DNA of 64,000 nt from Liopterus haemorrhoidalis (Eukaryota; Arthropoda; Insecta; Coleoptera; Dytiscidae). Positions 1 to 10,874 of the stretch are shown one piece after another. The notes beneath the pieces are model-generated. The model ran no database searches. It saw only the letters and a list, made by a program, of their open reading frames with translations, and was not told where the DNA came from. Positions within the stretch are counted from its first letter, which is position 1. The number at the start of each line of letters is the position of its first letter. The DNA lies in the NCBI GenBank assembly GCA_963971575.1, contig OZ020625.1, positions 15,663,646-15,727,645 on the forward strand, read 5' to 3'. The translations under genes were made by a program, and so were the position numbers.

Positions 1-1967
1 ATGGTCGAATATTTGACTTCCGTGTCATTTAAGGTCCTAGATGCATAAGCAACTGGTTTGTCGTGTGGTATATCACCTTGAGAGAGAACTGCGCCTAATG
101 CGAAGTTACTGGCATCGGTGGTTAATATGAAGGGTTTTTTAAAATCAGGGTACTGCAAAATAGGGTCGTTAATTAAGAGGTCTTTACAAATTTTGAAACT
201 CTCTACGAACTCATGATCATGTATTACTTTACAGTTTTTCTTTAAGCATTTTGTCATTGGTTTTGTAATTTTGGCTAAGTTCGGGATAAATCGTCTGTAG
301 TAACCGAGTAATCCGAGAAAACTTTTAATCTCTGTTTGATTTTTAGGGATAGGAAAGTTTTTGATGGCGGATATTTTTTCTGGATTAGGTTTCACTCCTT
401 CAGGCGTGATCACATGTCCTAAAAATTGCACGGTCTTTTGTAAGAATTCGGTTTTGTCTAATTGAACTTTGAATTTGCTTGCTCTTAATCGGTCGAAAAC
501 TAATTTTAATCTGTCAACATGCTCTTGCAGGGACGTACTAAAGATAATTATATCATCTAGGTAGACGAGACATATTTCATTATGTAATCCTCTAAGAATA
601 TTGTCCATAATTCTTTGAAAACTAGATGGGGCGTTTTTTAGTCCAAAAGGCATGCGCTTGAATTCGTAATGGCCACCTTCTGTTGAAAATGCCGTTTTAG
701 GTACATCTTCTGGATCTACTTCAATCTGGTGAAAGCCACTCGCGAGATCTATAGTCGTAAAATAGTTTGCTTTACCGAGTTTATCTAAAATGTCACTGAT
801 GTTGGGAAGGGGGTACTTGTCATCTACCGTTCTATCGTTTAACTTGCGATAATCTATGACTAATCGCCATTTTTTCTTACCCGACGCGTCCATCTTTTTC
901 GGTACTACCCATACAGGACTAGACCATGGGGATACGCTGTCTTGGATAATTCCTTGATCTAACATTTTAGCTATTTGAGATCTTACTTCCGTTTTATGAA
1001 TTTCCGGGAATCTGTACGATTTTGTAAAAATCGGTGAAGAAAATTCGTCTTTTAATTTAATTTTGTGTGTCATTTGATTTGTGAAACTCAAAGGAATTTC
1101 TTCACAATAAAAAATGTCGCGGTAGTCGAAACAGAGTTTTCTAAGTGTTTCATATTCCTCTTTATTACAATGATCTAAACGGAGGTTTTTTAAATTTTGT
1201 TTTAAAAGATTATCGTGTTCGTTTGTTAAAATTTCTTCAGTTTCCATCTTTTCTATGAAATTTACTTCGATTAAATTTAGAGGTTCAATTTCAATGGGTT
1301 CGTGAAAATTTAATTTTACTGGGTTTTCTTTAATATTTGTAAGGGTTGTAATTGCAAAATTATTTTCAACATTCACTATAGCTTTTGGCATCTCAAGTCC
1401 ATTTCCGAAATTTTTGTAATCTAATATACCTGAAGAACAATTTTGATTCACGGGCAATTTAACTACTTGTCTACTACGGGGTTGAACTATAATCGAGTAA
1501 ACTTTTTCATTATTGCTACCGGTGTTACTTGGATCTGAATCTTGATTGGAAATTATAGGAATTGATGTACGAGGCGTTTCTAATAATTTTGTACTTACAT
1601 TTACTGTGGCGTTTAGCTGTTTTAGCAAGTCTATTCCGATTAATCCATCAAAGTTTTGACTGAATTTGAAAAGATAGAATTTATGTGTCTGATTTACTTT
1701 AAAAACGTCAAATGCTGGGATTTCAGCTACTTCGTCATGATATGATATATTGTGAGCTGATTGAATATTAAAATTTTCCTTGAAAATATAATTTGAATAA
1801 AATTTATAGGCTAAATTGGGATCTATCAAACTTTTGGTACTTCCGGTATCGATTAAGAATTTGGCTTTAATTTGCGGGATATAAATGAAAGGTAAATTAG
1901 AATTTAAAGCATGTATCTGTATTACGTTTGGTTGGGTTGTTGAAGTTCCGTGTGAAAATTTTGATTG
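1..1967 (-). CDS. pol: gypsy Pol polyprotein, 5' part (protease, RT, start of RNase H)
   Basis: The frame is open from just after a TGA at 1968-1970 to the left edge. It is entered by -1 shift from gag, so no start codon is expected. A retropepsin active site (LIDTGS) lies near 1836-1861. The reverse transcriptase has [10 protein letters not shown] near 840-870 and the catalytic YLDD at about 546-568. The TDAS motif at about 105-125 marks the start of RNase H. The product would be cleaved from a Gag-Pol fusion and copy the element RNA in cytoplasmic particles. No internal stop was noticed. It is incomplete only because the window ends. Confidence 0.9.
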
Positions 1968-3301
1968 TCACTGGAATATTCGTCTGGAATTGCGTAACAT
2001 GAGGGTTCATTATACTCATATTCGTTCGGGTTTTGAGGATAATACGGTTCAGAAGTTTGAGTGCAATAATTCTGATCATGTTCTCCATAATCTACATTAT
2101 TTGAATACTCAAAATTTTGATATTCGCACACATTTTCAAGCTGTTCAGTTTCGTTAACATTATGAGCAAAAAGCTCTTCTGAAACGAAGTTTGGGCGTGG
2201 TCTAATATGGGACCTGGCGGATGTAGTATCCATTGGTTCTGGCTTATACGGTTTACTTTGATTTTGGCTTGATTGGCCATATCTTTGATTAAAATTTTGA
2301 TTATTCGAGAATGAATTATTTTGGGCTGGACGTTGCGTAAATGGGGGTTGTCTCACTGCAAAATGAGTTGGTCGCACGTTTTGCCTGTTATTAGGGTTGA
2401 AAAACGGGTTAGGTCTTTGCTGAGCAGTGTTAAAGCTACTACTATTTTGGAAAGCGGGTTTCTGTTGGAAACTCGTTTGAAACGTGGATGGAAAATGGTT
2501 TTGATTTTGGAAATTTGGTCTCGGTTGAGGGTTTGTTGGATATGTTGGCGAGAAATGCGGTGTAGAATACTGTGGTCTGAAACTCGTGTTGAATTTAACT
2601 GGAGTAATTCTTTGAGCAGGTCTATATGACGTATGTGTGTTTAAACTATTCGCTCTTTGGTTAGAATAAAGAAAATTCTCTTCTTCAATCACCAAACTCA
2701 TAGCTTTTTCTAAACTATCGGGGTTTCTTAAGCGAACATTTAATTGCAAATGTGGTGGTAAGCCGCGTATAAAGGTTTTGAGGGCTAAATCGTCATAACT
2801 TCTAATATAAATTATTTTTTGTTCAGGGGTTATTCTTGAGTCTGAATTTAATTTTGAAATTATCAAGCTTCGAGAGTCTTGACATCTCATACCGAAATTA
2901 TATGGCGTTTCGTTTTTATTCGGCCTTAAATTAATTAAGTCTTGGATCAAACAGTCTACATTACGCTGATCTCCAAAGCTTAAATTTAGAGCTTCTTTAA
3001 TTTCGGCCCATGTTCTTAATTCTAAACGTGATCCAATTAATATGAGGGCACGTCCGGTTAATTTACCTGATAGCGCTCTAATCAAAAAATTATTAAACTG
3101 TAAATCGGTTTGGCTGGCAAAAGTATTAACAAAATTTTCACAGTTTTCTATGAAAATCGAAAGCGTGTGTGGGTTTCCATCGTAATTTGGAATACTGTCT
3201 AAATATAGGCGAATTAACTGGTAGTTTTGCCTTTCGGTTGCCATTTCGCTATCTAAATTAACTACACTTAATAATTGTGCTAAACTATCTACTTCTGACA
3301 T
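1922..3301 (-). CDS. gag: gypsy Gag polyprotein
   Basis: A 459-codon ORF opening with ATG at 3299-3301, about 400 bp after the primer binding site. Residues ~30-210 have the look of a retrotransposon Gag capsid ([15 protein letters not shown], the [12 protein letters not shown] region). The C-terminal half is rich in Asn, Gln, Pro and Phe with many N-F pairs. It has no CCHC zinc knuckle, which is usual for this insect gypsy group. The protein would form the particle around the element RNA. Several shorter antisense frames inside it are shadows. Confidence 0.85.
   Translation of the reverse strand: MSEVDSLAQLLSVVNLDSEMATERQNYQLIRLYLDSIPNYDGNPHTLSIFIENCENFVNTFASQTDLQFNNFLIRALSGKLTGRALILIGSRLELRTWAEIKEALNLSFGDQRNVDCLIQDLINLRPNKNETPYNFGMRCQDSRSLIISKLNSDSRITPEQKIIYIRSYDDLALKTFIRGLPPHLQLNVRLRNPDSLEKAMSLVIEEENFLYSNQRANSLNTHTSYRPAQRITPVKFNTSFRPQYSTPHFSPTYPTNPQPRPNFQNQNHFPSTFQTSFQQKPAFQNSSSFNTAQQRPNPFFNPNNRQNVRPTHFAVRQPPFTQRPAQNNSFSNNQNFNQRYGQSSQNQSKPYKPEPMDTTSARSHIRPRPNFVSEELFAHNVNETEQLENVCEYQNFEYSNNVDYGEHDQNYCTQTSEPYYPQNPNEYEYNEPSCYAIPDEYSSDNQNFHTELQQPNQT
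1955..1961 (-). promoter_or_regulatory. -1 ribosomal frameshift slippery heptamer A_AAT_TTT
   Basis: In the gag frame the codons AAT TTT preceded by A give the canonical X_XXY_YYZ heptamer. It lies after the last stop of the pol frame (1968-1970) and before the gag stop (1922-1924), so a -1 slip there joins gag to pol. I did not find a clear downstream pseudoknot by eye. Confidence 0.75.
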
Positions 3302-3686
3302 GAAGTTTTTCTAACTCAACGTATAAATTTCCTTTTAAAATTATTTCTTTTTACTTTTATTTTACTTGAAATTTCTATCGTATAGATTTTAACTTTTTTA
3401 GTTTTAAATGGGAAAATAAAAGGATGAGCAACTTACAATATTGGAATCCAAATTTTCATTTTATCCTACGTTGCCTATAGGGTCGTCTGATGTGTAGATC
3501 TCCCCAGGACTTCTTAGATTATCTTCCTTATTCTTCCGTGGGCTGCTGGTTGAACTCTGGAACGCTGGAACGATTTGGTTTCCACGTGCTCACAGGTCTG
3601 TCCGTATCACTCTTGTTCACTTTATTGTTCGTTAATCGTAAAAACGAAAAAAATCACTTCCGCGATGGATTAGATTTCCGATCAAT

Positions 3687-3704
3687 ATCCTACCGACTGC
3701 GCCA
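3687..3704 (-). other. primer binding site for tRNA-Ser
   Basis: The minus strand reads TGGCGCAGTCGGTAGGAT, the complement of a eukaryotic tRNA-Ser 3' end including CCA. It sits directly after the LTR end (CTTAAT). 17.6/297-type elements use tRNA-Ser, so it supports the family call. Confidence 0.85.
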
Positions 3705-3922
3705 ATTAAGTGATCGATCCACGGAGATAAGTTTTTAAAAAACAATCTTTATTTTATTACATTGAAGTTGAATGTAAAAACTACAACTAAACTTATCTCT
3801 AACATGTATTCTAAGATTCTAAATTCATTCTACTCTGTTACATTGCAAAACATGATCTTTTTATATGATAATGTTGGGTGCTGAGTCGGCATGGTGTCCG
3901 ATGGCTGAGACGGTATGTAACA
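3705..3922 (-). repeat. 5' LTR of the gypsy element
   Basis: It is bounded on one side by the primer binding site and on the other by the point near 3922 where sequence shared with 9286-9385 begins. Inside, the minus strand has a TATA-like CATATAAAAAG near 3855-3870 and AATAAA near 3750, as expected for promoter and polyadenylation signals. The partner LTR is outside the window, so the outer boundary is only good to a few bases. Confidence 0.55.
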
Positions 3923-4262
3923 CGCCTATGTGTACATGTCCTTGGAAATAAGTTTGATAACTAAATGTTTCTGTCAAGTGTTGCATAACGGACAAGATTT
4001 CTTGATCGCTCTGTATAACATAGTGATTGAATGAGGGTGACTTGTAACGAAGCCATCAAATATAGATTTAAAATTACACCAAACAAATATTTTAGAAAAT
4101 TTGGCTATTTTAATTCCAGAACAAAGTAATACGGAGTATAAAAACAAACTCGAAACCTGACTCCAAACATATTCTTTTGATTCAATTTGCAATTTAAATA
4201 TTTTAACTATCGAATAACATCTATAACAAATAAATTTTCTTATATAAATATTCCCCCAAAAT
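3923..4262. repeat. flank with a ~90 bp segment shared with 9286-9385, then start of the inverted-repeat block
   Basis: Positions 3923-4015 and 9286-9385 share a segment (CATGTCCTTGGAAATAA and flanking bases) at roughly 80-85 percent by eye. At 9.3 kb it abuts a mariner transposase fragment, so it may be the end of the same element family. From about 4194 the long inverted repeat described below begins. No gene is visible. Confidence 0.5.
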
Positions 4263-4264
4263 TA

Positions 4265-4594
4265 TAGTGCGTTCGAAGGTGAGTTTGCAGTATAGCTCTT
4301 ATGGAAAATGGGAGCGGTGTTGCCAAATGTTGTAAAAGTGTAAAATGTGTCAATTATAATAATATGAAAAACTCGTATTATTTACAAAAATCAACTCTTA
4401 TAAAACTCAAAATAACACTCAACAAAAACAAATGGCCATTTGTAGAATACTGCGTCTTCACATATCAGCGCGTTTTAGAGCTGGCAACGTCGACCAGCAA
4501 GAAGAGGATAGCGTCATTGTGTAAACCCATTAGAGAGTATGAAAAAGAACTACTCCATATGCCCTGTACTGCAAACTCACCTTCGAACGCACTA
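4265..4594. mobile_element. MITE family 1, 330 bp, TA target duplication, internal 98-codon ORF
   Basis: Terminal inverted repeats begin TAGTGCGTTCGAAGGTGAGT and are flanked by TA at 4263-4264 and 4595-4596. The inverted arm near 8284-8290 shows the uninterrupted site with a single TA, which proves insertion and fixes the ends. An ORF (4301-4597, plus) starts in the element and ends in its far terminal repeat. It is also open in the copies at 57942 and 58303. I recognise no domain in it. TA duplication suggests mobilisation by a Tc1/mariner transposase. Confidence 0.85.
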
Positions 4595-5329
4595 TAGCTG
4601 CAGAATATTTGCAAATATGTAATAATGAAATATATCCAAATATCTGCCTACAAAAGCTTTAAAATATTGGGGCTACTGGTTCGAGTCCTCCTAAACATTA
4701 AAAAATGCGGGTAAACATCATTTAATTTCAATAATTCGTCAACCCAGTATTGATTTTTATTAAGTCCACTTTTCATTAATACGAGAAAATAAGACTGTAA
4801 TGTTAGGAGTGATAATGTTTGTAGTATACAAACATTTTTTTAACATAAAATAGTAAAATCATGTTAACTTTCGAGTAAGAATATGTATAGGGTGTTTGTT
4901 TGAAACGGGGCACCTCGAAAATCTCCTTTATTTGTAAAGATACAAAATATCTTCAGAACAAAAGTTAAACTAGACAAAAAGGCCCATCTAAAGGTTACTA
5001 TAAGAATTCTGAGGCACTTCCGGTTTCACCGGAAATGATGTCAACTTTTGATCTAGCATAGGGAATCGATAATTTTATATTTTTTTTTCCTAAAAGTACA
5101 TTAAATTAGCTTTACAATGACACCAAAAAATCATATTTTTATGTTACCCATTTCAAAATGGCGACCATTTATTTACAAAATAATAATCAACGTAAGTTTT
5201 ACAAAGTTGAACGTAGCAAGCTTTGAAAACAATAAAAAAAAGAAACAAAATATCCCTAAAATAAACTATTTGACTATTTATAAAAAAAAACTATTACTTT
5301 TTACAATTATTTTACAAAAAAAAAAAAAA

Positions 5330-6431
5330 TTACAAATATTCGATCAAACCACCATTATTGTCCACACATTTTCTCATTCTTAATAAAAACTCTTCCATCG
5401 CCCTTATAAGAGTACACTCTTCGATATCCCGGATTGCACTTCTAACCCTTTCTTCTAAATCTTCTATCGTCGTTGGTGTTGTCCGATACACTCTATCTTT
5501 TAAATACCCCCAAACGAAAAAATCCAATGGCGTGAGATCCGACGATCGTGCAGGCCAGGGATTAAGTGAATGTGTTCCAATCCATTTATCTGGGTATTGG
5601 CCATTTAAATAGGCACACACGTTTCTAGCGTTATGAGCTGGTGCTCCATCTTGTTGGAACCACATTCTTATCCTATCAGCAAGTGGTAAATCATCCAATA
5701 AATCCTCCACTTCATTTTGTAAAAAATTTAAATACCTGTTAGCTCTAAGGCTGCCATGGTAAATAATTGGGCCTACAATTTTTGTCCCTAGAATTCCCAA
5801 CCAAACATTGAAACCAAACCTGTGTTGGAATCTGGAAGATCTTAATTCCCTGAAATTTTCCGTCGACCAACGTCTTACATTATTCCTATTGAATAAACCA
5901 TTTCTGGTAAAATTGGATTCGTCCGAAAACATTATTTTATAATGGAAGCGATTATCAGTTTTCCACATACCCAAAAACCAATTACAAAAGTTCAATCGGC
6001 GATCTTCATCATTTGCGTTGATAAATTGGCTTACATGCGGTTTATAAGGCTTAAACCCATGTTTTTTTTTTTAAACTTTCCAGGCTTTCCATTGTGAAAC
6101 ACCGCATTCTTTTGCAATCTCCCGCACCGACACTTCCGAGTCGTAGTGGACGTAAGCCAATATTCTTTCTTCGTCATTTTCTACATGGTTTGCTCTTTCT
6201 GGACGTCGAATTTTGAATTTCGAAAGAACCTCGCTGGCTTAATTTGTTCACTAATTTGGCAAAATACTGCCTTCTCGGCTGAGCTCTATCAGGATACCTT
6301 TCCTGATAGAGTCGCTGGGTCCTAACCGCATTTCTTTGGCACTCTCCGTATATCAGAACCATATCTGTCATCTCTTCGTTGGTATATCGTACATAAACCA
6401 TAATCAGGTACAAATAACGACTTACTACCAA
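5330..6431 (-). pseudogene. broken Tc1/mariner-type transposase (DUF4817-like HTH plus DDE domain)
   Basis: The N-terminal part (6174-6431) has the helix-turn-helix typical of insect transposases of this type (EMTDMVLIYGEC region). The catalytic part (5330-5995) keeps FSDES for the first Asp, QQDGAPAH for the second and SSDLTPLDFFVWG for the third. I count 41 residues between the second catalytic Asp and the Asp of PLDFF, a DD41D spacing. The region between 5996 and 6173 is frame-broken and contains a T/A run, so one product cannot be made. The enzyme would cut and paste the element at TA sites. Confidence 0.8.
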
Positions 6432-6599
6432 TTAATACATTTTTTTTTTTTTTTTCAAACAAAAATAAGCAAAATAAACTATTGAACTCTTGTTATTTAT
6501 AAAACATTTAATTGAAAAATTAAAATTTAAGTTATTTCACGTTATTTCATATAATAACTAGTTATAACAGTTTATTTTAGAGATATTTTGTTTCTTTTT
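6432..6599. other. AT-rich filler inside the transposon
   Basis: A poly-T run and AT-rich sequence lie between the transposase start and the inserted ~1 kb TIR element. No coding signal. Confidence 0.6.
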
Positions 6600-7646
6600 A
6601 GGGTTTTGTAGGTATGACCAAAAAACCCTTATACCGTCATTTTGTCGTCTGTCTGTCTGTCTGTCTGTTTGTCTGTTCGGTAAAAATTGTAGCCAAACGG
6701 CTACACCTAGAGAGTTGAAATTTGGCATGCTTATACAACTCTTTGACCCGCACATAGGAAAAATACTAAAACATATCCCCCTAAAAATATAAACAAATAT
6801 ATGCTCATCGAAAAAAAAAATATATTTTTTTACAATTCTGTGTAGGGTATCAAATGAAAGCCCTTGGTACGCGGATTAACGATCAAAATTTTATTTTTGC
6901 AAAATAATTTTTTTTGTTACGATTTTTGCCAAAATTGTGCAAAAAAAATTTTGTCCCACACCCTGTAGCCCAGATGGTTTAAACTAAAAATCTGAAAAAA
7001 TTCCAGTAATGTACATTGGTGTGAACCAGAATAGTACAACAGGAATTTTTGATCAGATTATGTTTTCGGAAAATAACGCATTTTTTGTGTTTTTAAGTAA
7101 AATATGTAATATATTTAATCCGCTATTTAACATACTAAACGAGTGATCCTGTATAACACAGTGGTAGCATGGTCGCTTAGTGAGTTGAAACTACTGTAAG
7201 AAACTGTGTTCGAATCCCGCCAATTTTTATTTTTTCAGTTTTTTTTTGCATTTTTATTTTGTTTAAATTATTTTGTCAAAATTCTAGTTATATTTTGGTA
7301 AATGTTGCATTTAATTTTTAAAAGCGTAAATTTAATAACCAGTGGGAAGTTTTGAAATTATAATTTAATTCTATATTTGAAGGTATCAGAGGGCGAGGCT
7401 TATGATTTAAGCAACCAATGGAAGCCATAGACGCAATTTTCAAAATCTTAATGAACCTTGCTATATAAAAAAAAAAAATACTGCAAATATTTAGAAAAGT
7501 AAATAATGGTATTAGGCATTCGAATTAAAATTCATAAAAAAATATTTTGACATAAAATTTGTTTTGGCATCCCAAATAATCATCACATAGTTAATAAATA
7601 CCTGCGAAACCCTGAAATGTGTAAAAATTCACACTTCACATCAATT
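6600..7646 (-). mobile_element. ~1 kb TIR element, copy A, with tRNA-like insert
   Basis: The same unit occurs at 19034-19945 and 35390-36460, with a fragment at 10046-10130. Ends read AGGGTTTTGTAGGTAT and the inverse of AGGGTTTCGCAGGTAT. One end carries a (GTCT)n run followed by a conserved block near GCCAAACGGCTACA. The other end starts with a short TGTGAA hairpin. It encodes no protein that I can recognise. A tRNA-like segment sits at 7145-7221. Confidence 0.75.
7145..7221 (+). other. tRNA-like segment in copy A of the 1 kb TIR element
   Basis: It has an A-box-like TATAACACAGTGGTAGCATG and a B-box GTTCGAATCCC at tRNA spacing. The anticodon and acceptor stems do not pair well, so it is tRNA-derived and probably not a working tRNA gene. 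Confidence 0.55.
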
Positions 7647-8362
7647 TTTTTATTGTTTTCACAGCTTGCTACGTTCAACTTTGTAAAACTTATGTTGATT
7701 ATTATTTTGTAAATAAATGGTCGCCATTTTGAAATGGTTAACATAAACATATGATTTTTTGGTGTCATTGTAAAGCTAATTTAATGTACTTTTAGGAAAA
7801 CAATATAAAATTATCGATTCCCTATGCTAGATCAAAAGTTGACATCATTTCCGGTGAAACCGCAAGTGCCTCAGAATTCTTATAGTAACCTTTAGATGGG
7901 CCTTTTTGTCTAGTTTAACTTTTGTTCTGAAGATATTTTGTATCTTTACAAATAAAGGAGATTTTCGGCGTGCCCCGTTTCAAACAAACACCCTATACAT
8001 ATTCTTACTCGAAAGTTAACATGATTTTACTATTTTATGTTAAAAAAATGTTTGTATACTACAAACATTATCACTCCTAACATTACAGTCTTATTTTCTC
8101 GTATTACTGAAAAGTGGACTTAATACAAATCAATACTGGGGTGACGAATTATTAAAATTAAATGATGTTTACCCGCATTTTTTAATGTTTAGGAGGACTC
8201 GAACCAGTAGTCCCAATATTTTAAAGCTTTTGTAGGCAGATATTTGGATAAATTTCATTATTACATATTTGCAAATATTCTGCAGCTAATTTTGGGGGAA
8301 TATTTATATAAGAAAATTTATTTGTTATAGATGTTATTCGATAGTTAAAATATTTAAATTGT

Positions 8363-8438
8363 TCTGAAGATTTTTTGTATCTTTACAAATAAAGGAGATT
8401 TTCGGGGTGTCCCGTTTCAAACAAACACCCTGTATATA
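8363..8438. repeat. extra copy of the Tc1/mariner-type terminal sequence
   Basis: It repeats, in the same orientation, the right terminal segment at about 7921-7993 (GTTCTGAAGAT ... CAAACAAACACCC) some 440 bp downstream. It has no matching left end beyond 4194, so one end of an outer element is lost. Confidence 0.7.
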
Positions 8439-8530
8439 ACAAAATTGTATCCCCTAAATATTTACTGCCCCCCTCTTCAGATTTTAAAAGCTTCACACCA
8501 ATTTTTTTATGATACTGATTATATTTACAG

Positions 8531-8680
8531 CTGTGTTTCAGATAGTAGCCATTGTTTCTTCCAGTGTTGGTTTTGGTTTTACTATGTTCACAGTTCATAG
8601 AGCAAATCATTTGTCTCTGAATGAAAGAGTTTCTAGCGTAGAATGTGCGGTATTCGCTGTTGGAAAAGGAGTAACTACTG
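8531..8680 (+). CDS. exon of a probable host multi-pass membrane protein (internal exon)
   Basis: The segment is bounded by a splice acceptor (TATATTTACAG) and a strong donor (ACTACTG|GTGAGT). The frame is open across it and starts and ends in phase 1. The peptide begins with a hydrophobic stretch (IVAIVSSSVGFGFTMFTV) that looks like a membrane segment. Its end joins in frame to the exon at 10875-11101. Upstream exons were not found and may lie left of the window or be lost under the insertions. I do not recognise the family. It could also be a retained pseudogene. Confidence 0.55.
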
Positions 8681-9391
8681 GTGAGTATTAATTTATTTCT
8701 TCTTTTGCTTTGACACTTTTAGTCGTTTCGACTTTTTTGACCACATGCACTTTTTCGGAGTTGGTTCATCGCGTGCTATCCACTGTTTTGAATATTTTTT
8801 GGTCTCTGGAGTGTAGTGATGTATCCTTGTTTAATCGACAATTACAAAACGTCCCAAAAAATCTGTTGTATTGCGTTTGAACATGTCTAGACATGTAAAA
8901 TACCGTGTGATCATAATTTCTTGTCAGTTACAATGTAACTGACACAGTACTAACTAACACAGTACTAACTAACAGACTAACAGTAAACAATGAGCTTAAA
9001 AATATCAAAACTGCATTCTATCTCTTATCTAAATATTCCAATTTAACAAAAAACCAATCAGTAACGATATTGTATTGATAACTTCATGTTGTTCGTTAAC
9101 TCAATGGCGTGTAGAGAAAAAGTAGTGGTTTTTATTAAGATATATTATTGTTTTTTTCGTTATTATTGTTGTTGTTGATATTATTGTTATTGAGATTGTA
9201 ATTGGAAAACGATTGTTGATCGAGGTTAGCTCTTAGAGGTAAGTGAAATATTGAACATACATAACCCAATATAAAAATCGAATCTACGTCTATGTGTGCA
9301 TGTCCTTGGAAATAAATTTGATAACAAAATGTTTCTGTCAACTATTGCATAACTGACAAGAAATTATGACTGCTCTGTACAATGCGCCCGC

Positions 9392-9598
9392 TCATATGAA
9401 ATGCCTACTGCCTCTGCTATCTCTCGCAAATTTTAGTTGGCAATCGTTCATCCAAATTCCGTGGACTTTTCTAACCTTGTCTTCATCGGTAGCTATTTTT
9501 GGCCTACCAGAACGTGGTACATCCTCTGTGCTTGATCGACCTCGTTTAAATTCACCAATCCAGTTTGTATGTTGGATATGAAGGATTAGACCCACCAT
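9392..9598 (-). pseudogene. mariner transposase fragment (N-terminal HTH region)
   Basis: The minus-strand peptide contains GEFKRGRSSTEDVPRSGRPK and then a KVHGIW segment, the linker between the two helix-turn-helix motifs of mariner transposases. The frame continues as a recognisable helix to about 9366, then changes to the segment shared with 3923-4015. The catalytic domain is absent, so it is dead. Confidence 0.85.
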
Positions 9599-10045
9599 GA
9601 ACTCCGTCTCACTTTAAAACAAAATGTTTTATCAATGCACGGAACTCGATTTTATTCATGATTAAGAAAATGTAGGTAATTTGTTGCTTTAGTTGGCTGT
9701 CACGGTTATACTGTATACATGATCAGTTTGGAAATTTTACTGCAGTTATATAAAAGATTAGGCTTTCAAAGCACATGAACGACATGAGTGCGCAACTCTG
9801 TCTTTTAGTTCGTTCTAGAAACTTTCCGGTCGCCCCTCGTATATCGAAAATCCTAAAAGATATTGTTTTTAACACTAGCGCTTAACCATTTTTGTTTGGG
9901 TCAGTAATATAGGTAACTATTGTACTGAAGTTTTATGGCTTAGTTTTAACATGCCATTGGATATTGTCTGCAATATGGATCTGCAAAACGTATAAAAAGT
10001 CAACTGCAAAAAGTGCTGTACTAGGTTAGTAGTAGTTATATAAAA

Positions 10046-10130
10046 TTGACGTGAAGTGTGAATTTTCCACACATTTCAGGGTTTTGTAAGTATTTAGTCA
10101 GTGAATGATTGATTATTAGAAGACAAAACG
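10046..10130 (+). repeat. 5' fragment of the ~1 kb TIR element
   Basis: GACGTGAAGTGTGAATTTTC followed by CAGGGTTTTGTAAGTATTTAG matches the left end of the units at 35390 and 7646 (inverse). The rest of the element is missing. Confidence 0.65.
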
Positions 10131-10160
10131 ATGAATGTCTGTCACTGCATAACACAATAA

Positions 10161-10341
10161 TGGTTGGTTTATATACGGAACAAGAATAAGGAATAGGAAA
10201 TAAGAATACTACACAAGATGTTAAAACATGTTAAAACCGCGACGAAATGTTATGTCCTATATAAACGGTTTAATATTTTTTATTCTTGTGTACTATTCTT
10301 ATTTCCTATTCCTTATTCTTGTTCCGTATATAAACCAACCA
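10161..10341. mobile_element. palindromic MITE, TAA target duplication (Harbinger-type)
   Basis: Arms of about 48 bp are near-perfect inverted copies (TGGTTGGTTTATATACGG and its inverse). TAA flanks both ends at 10158-10160 and 10342-10344. A three-base TWA duplication and this length fit PIF/Harbinger MITEs. It has no coding capacity. Confidence 0.8.
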
Positions 10342-10639
10342 TAACAAGTGTTGATTTTAAATCCTTTAAATGAATAGGCACGACAAGAAGGTTGCAATTA
10401 GATTTTTTACTACGTTGAGAAATAATTTAGATGTATGAGTAACTCTTGCGTATATTAAAACTTTTCTTATTACCCTTATTTGTTTTTGTTGACTTAACGG
10501 AACTTGAAAAAAAAAAAATAGCCTTCGTATATATTTAAATTTACCGGGTAGCTGAGCAACAGAAAACAATGTTAATTTTAATAAAGACAACGATAATAAA
10601 AACAGTTTTGTTGCATTCATATTTACCCAGATACTCGGA

Positions 10640-10745
10640 TATCTATTGCCCAATTAACCGTTGTCCAGTTGACAATCGCCCAGTTGAAAATTGCCCAGTT
10701 AACCATCGACCATTTGCGATCACCCAATTGACCGTGTCTGTGTTG
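10640..10745. repeat. degenerate ~16-bp minisatellite
   Basis: About six variant copies of a unit like TTGCCCAGTTAACCA occur in tandem. The unit divergence suggests it is old. Confidence 0.65.
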
Positions 10746-10874
10746 TTTGTCCACCTGCGAGTAAGCTACTCTCAGGACAGTTGGTAGCGAATCTGCGAGA
10801 TCGTTCCTATTTAACTTACTTAACAAGTGAAAATAATCATTTATATTTGCTTATAATTGGTTTCTTTGTCACAG

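Larger units (their letters stand above)
1..3922 (-). mobile_element. Ty3/gypsy LTR retrotransposon (17.6/297-like), right part
   Basis: Reading the minus strand from high to low coordinates the order is 5' LTR, tRNA-Ser primer binding site, leader, gag, -1 shift site, protease, reverse transcriptase and the start of RNase H, where the window ends. Integrase, any envelope gene and the 3' LTR would lie to the left of the window. Gag is one uninterrupted frame and no stop was seen in the visible pol, so this copy may be young. The tRNA-Ser primer and gag/pol in different frames fit the 17.6/297 group; that placement is inferred from family knowledge. Confidence 0.9.
4890..7993 (-). mobile_element. 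Tc1/mariner (IS630)-type DNA transposon
   Basis: The ends read GGGTGTTTGTTTGAAACGGG and its inverse and are flanked by TA on both sides. The long TIRs (about 350 bp) enclose a minus-strand transposase and a later ~1 kb insertion at 6600-7646. A further partial copy of the same end lies at 8363-8438, so the family is repeated locally. Confidence 0.7.
4194..8361. mobile_element. composite block bounded by ~715 bp inverted repeats
   Basis: Sequence 4194-5240, minus the MITE at 4265-4594, is repeated in inverted orientation at about 7645-8361. The outer ~360 bp of each arm lies outside the terminal motif GGGTGTTTGTTTGAAAC. The inner ~350 bp lies inside it. The block holds the Tc1/mariner-type element, a ~1 kb TIR element and a MITE. 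The right arm lacks the MITE and so shows its empty site. Confidence 0.75.
8681..10874 (+). other. 2.2 kb intron filled with transposon debris
   Basis: In order it holds a short TAACTGACA-type tandem repeat near 8930-8985, an ATT/GTT microsatellite at 9147-9195, a mariner fragment, a fragment of the ~1 kb TIR family, a palindromic MITE and a 16-bp degenerate minisatellite. The stretches 8700-8930, 9600-10045 and 10345-10620 show nothing I can identify. Confidence 0.6.

Noticed and set aside
3490..3738. 82-codon plus-strand frame near the gypsy leader
   Set aside because: It lies over the leader and primer binding site on the opposite strand and has no recognisable features.
7145..7221. Functional tRNA gene
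   Set aside because: A and B boxes are present but acceptor and anticodon stems do not pair. Kept as tRNA-like only; the same holds for 19321-19394 and 35827-35895.
9135..9341. Asn-rich minus-strand frame
   Set aside because: Translation of an ATT/GTT microsatellite.
10623..10826. Frame with repeated NWAIVNW
   Set aside because: Translation of the 16-bp minisatellite.
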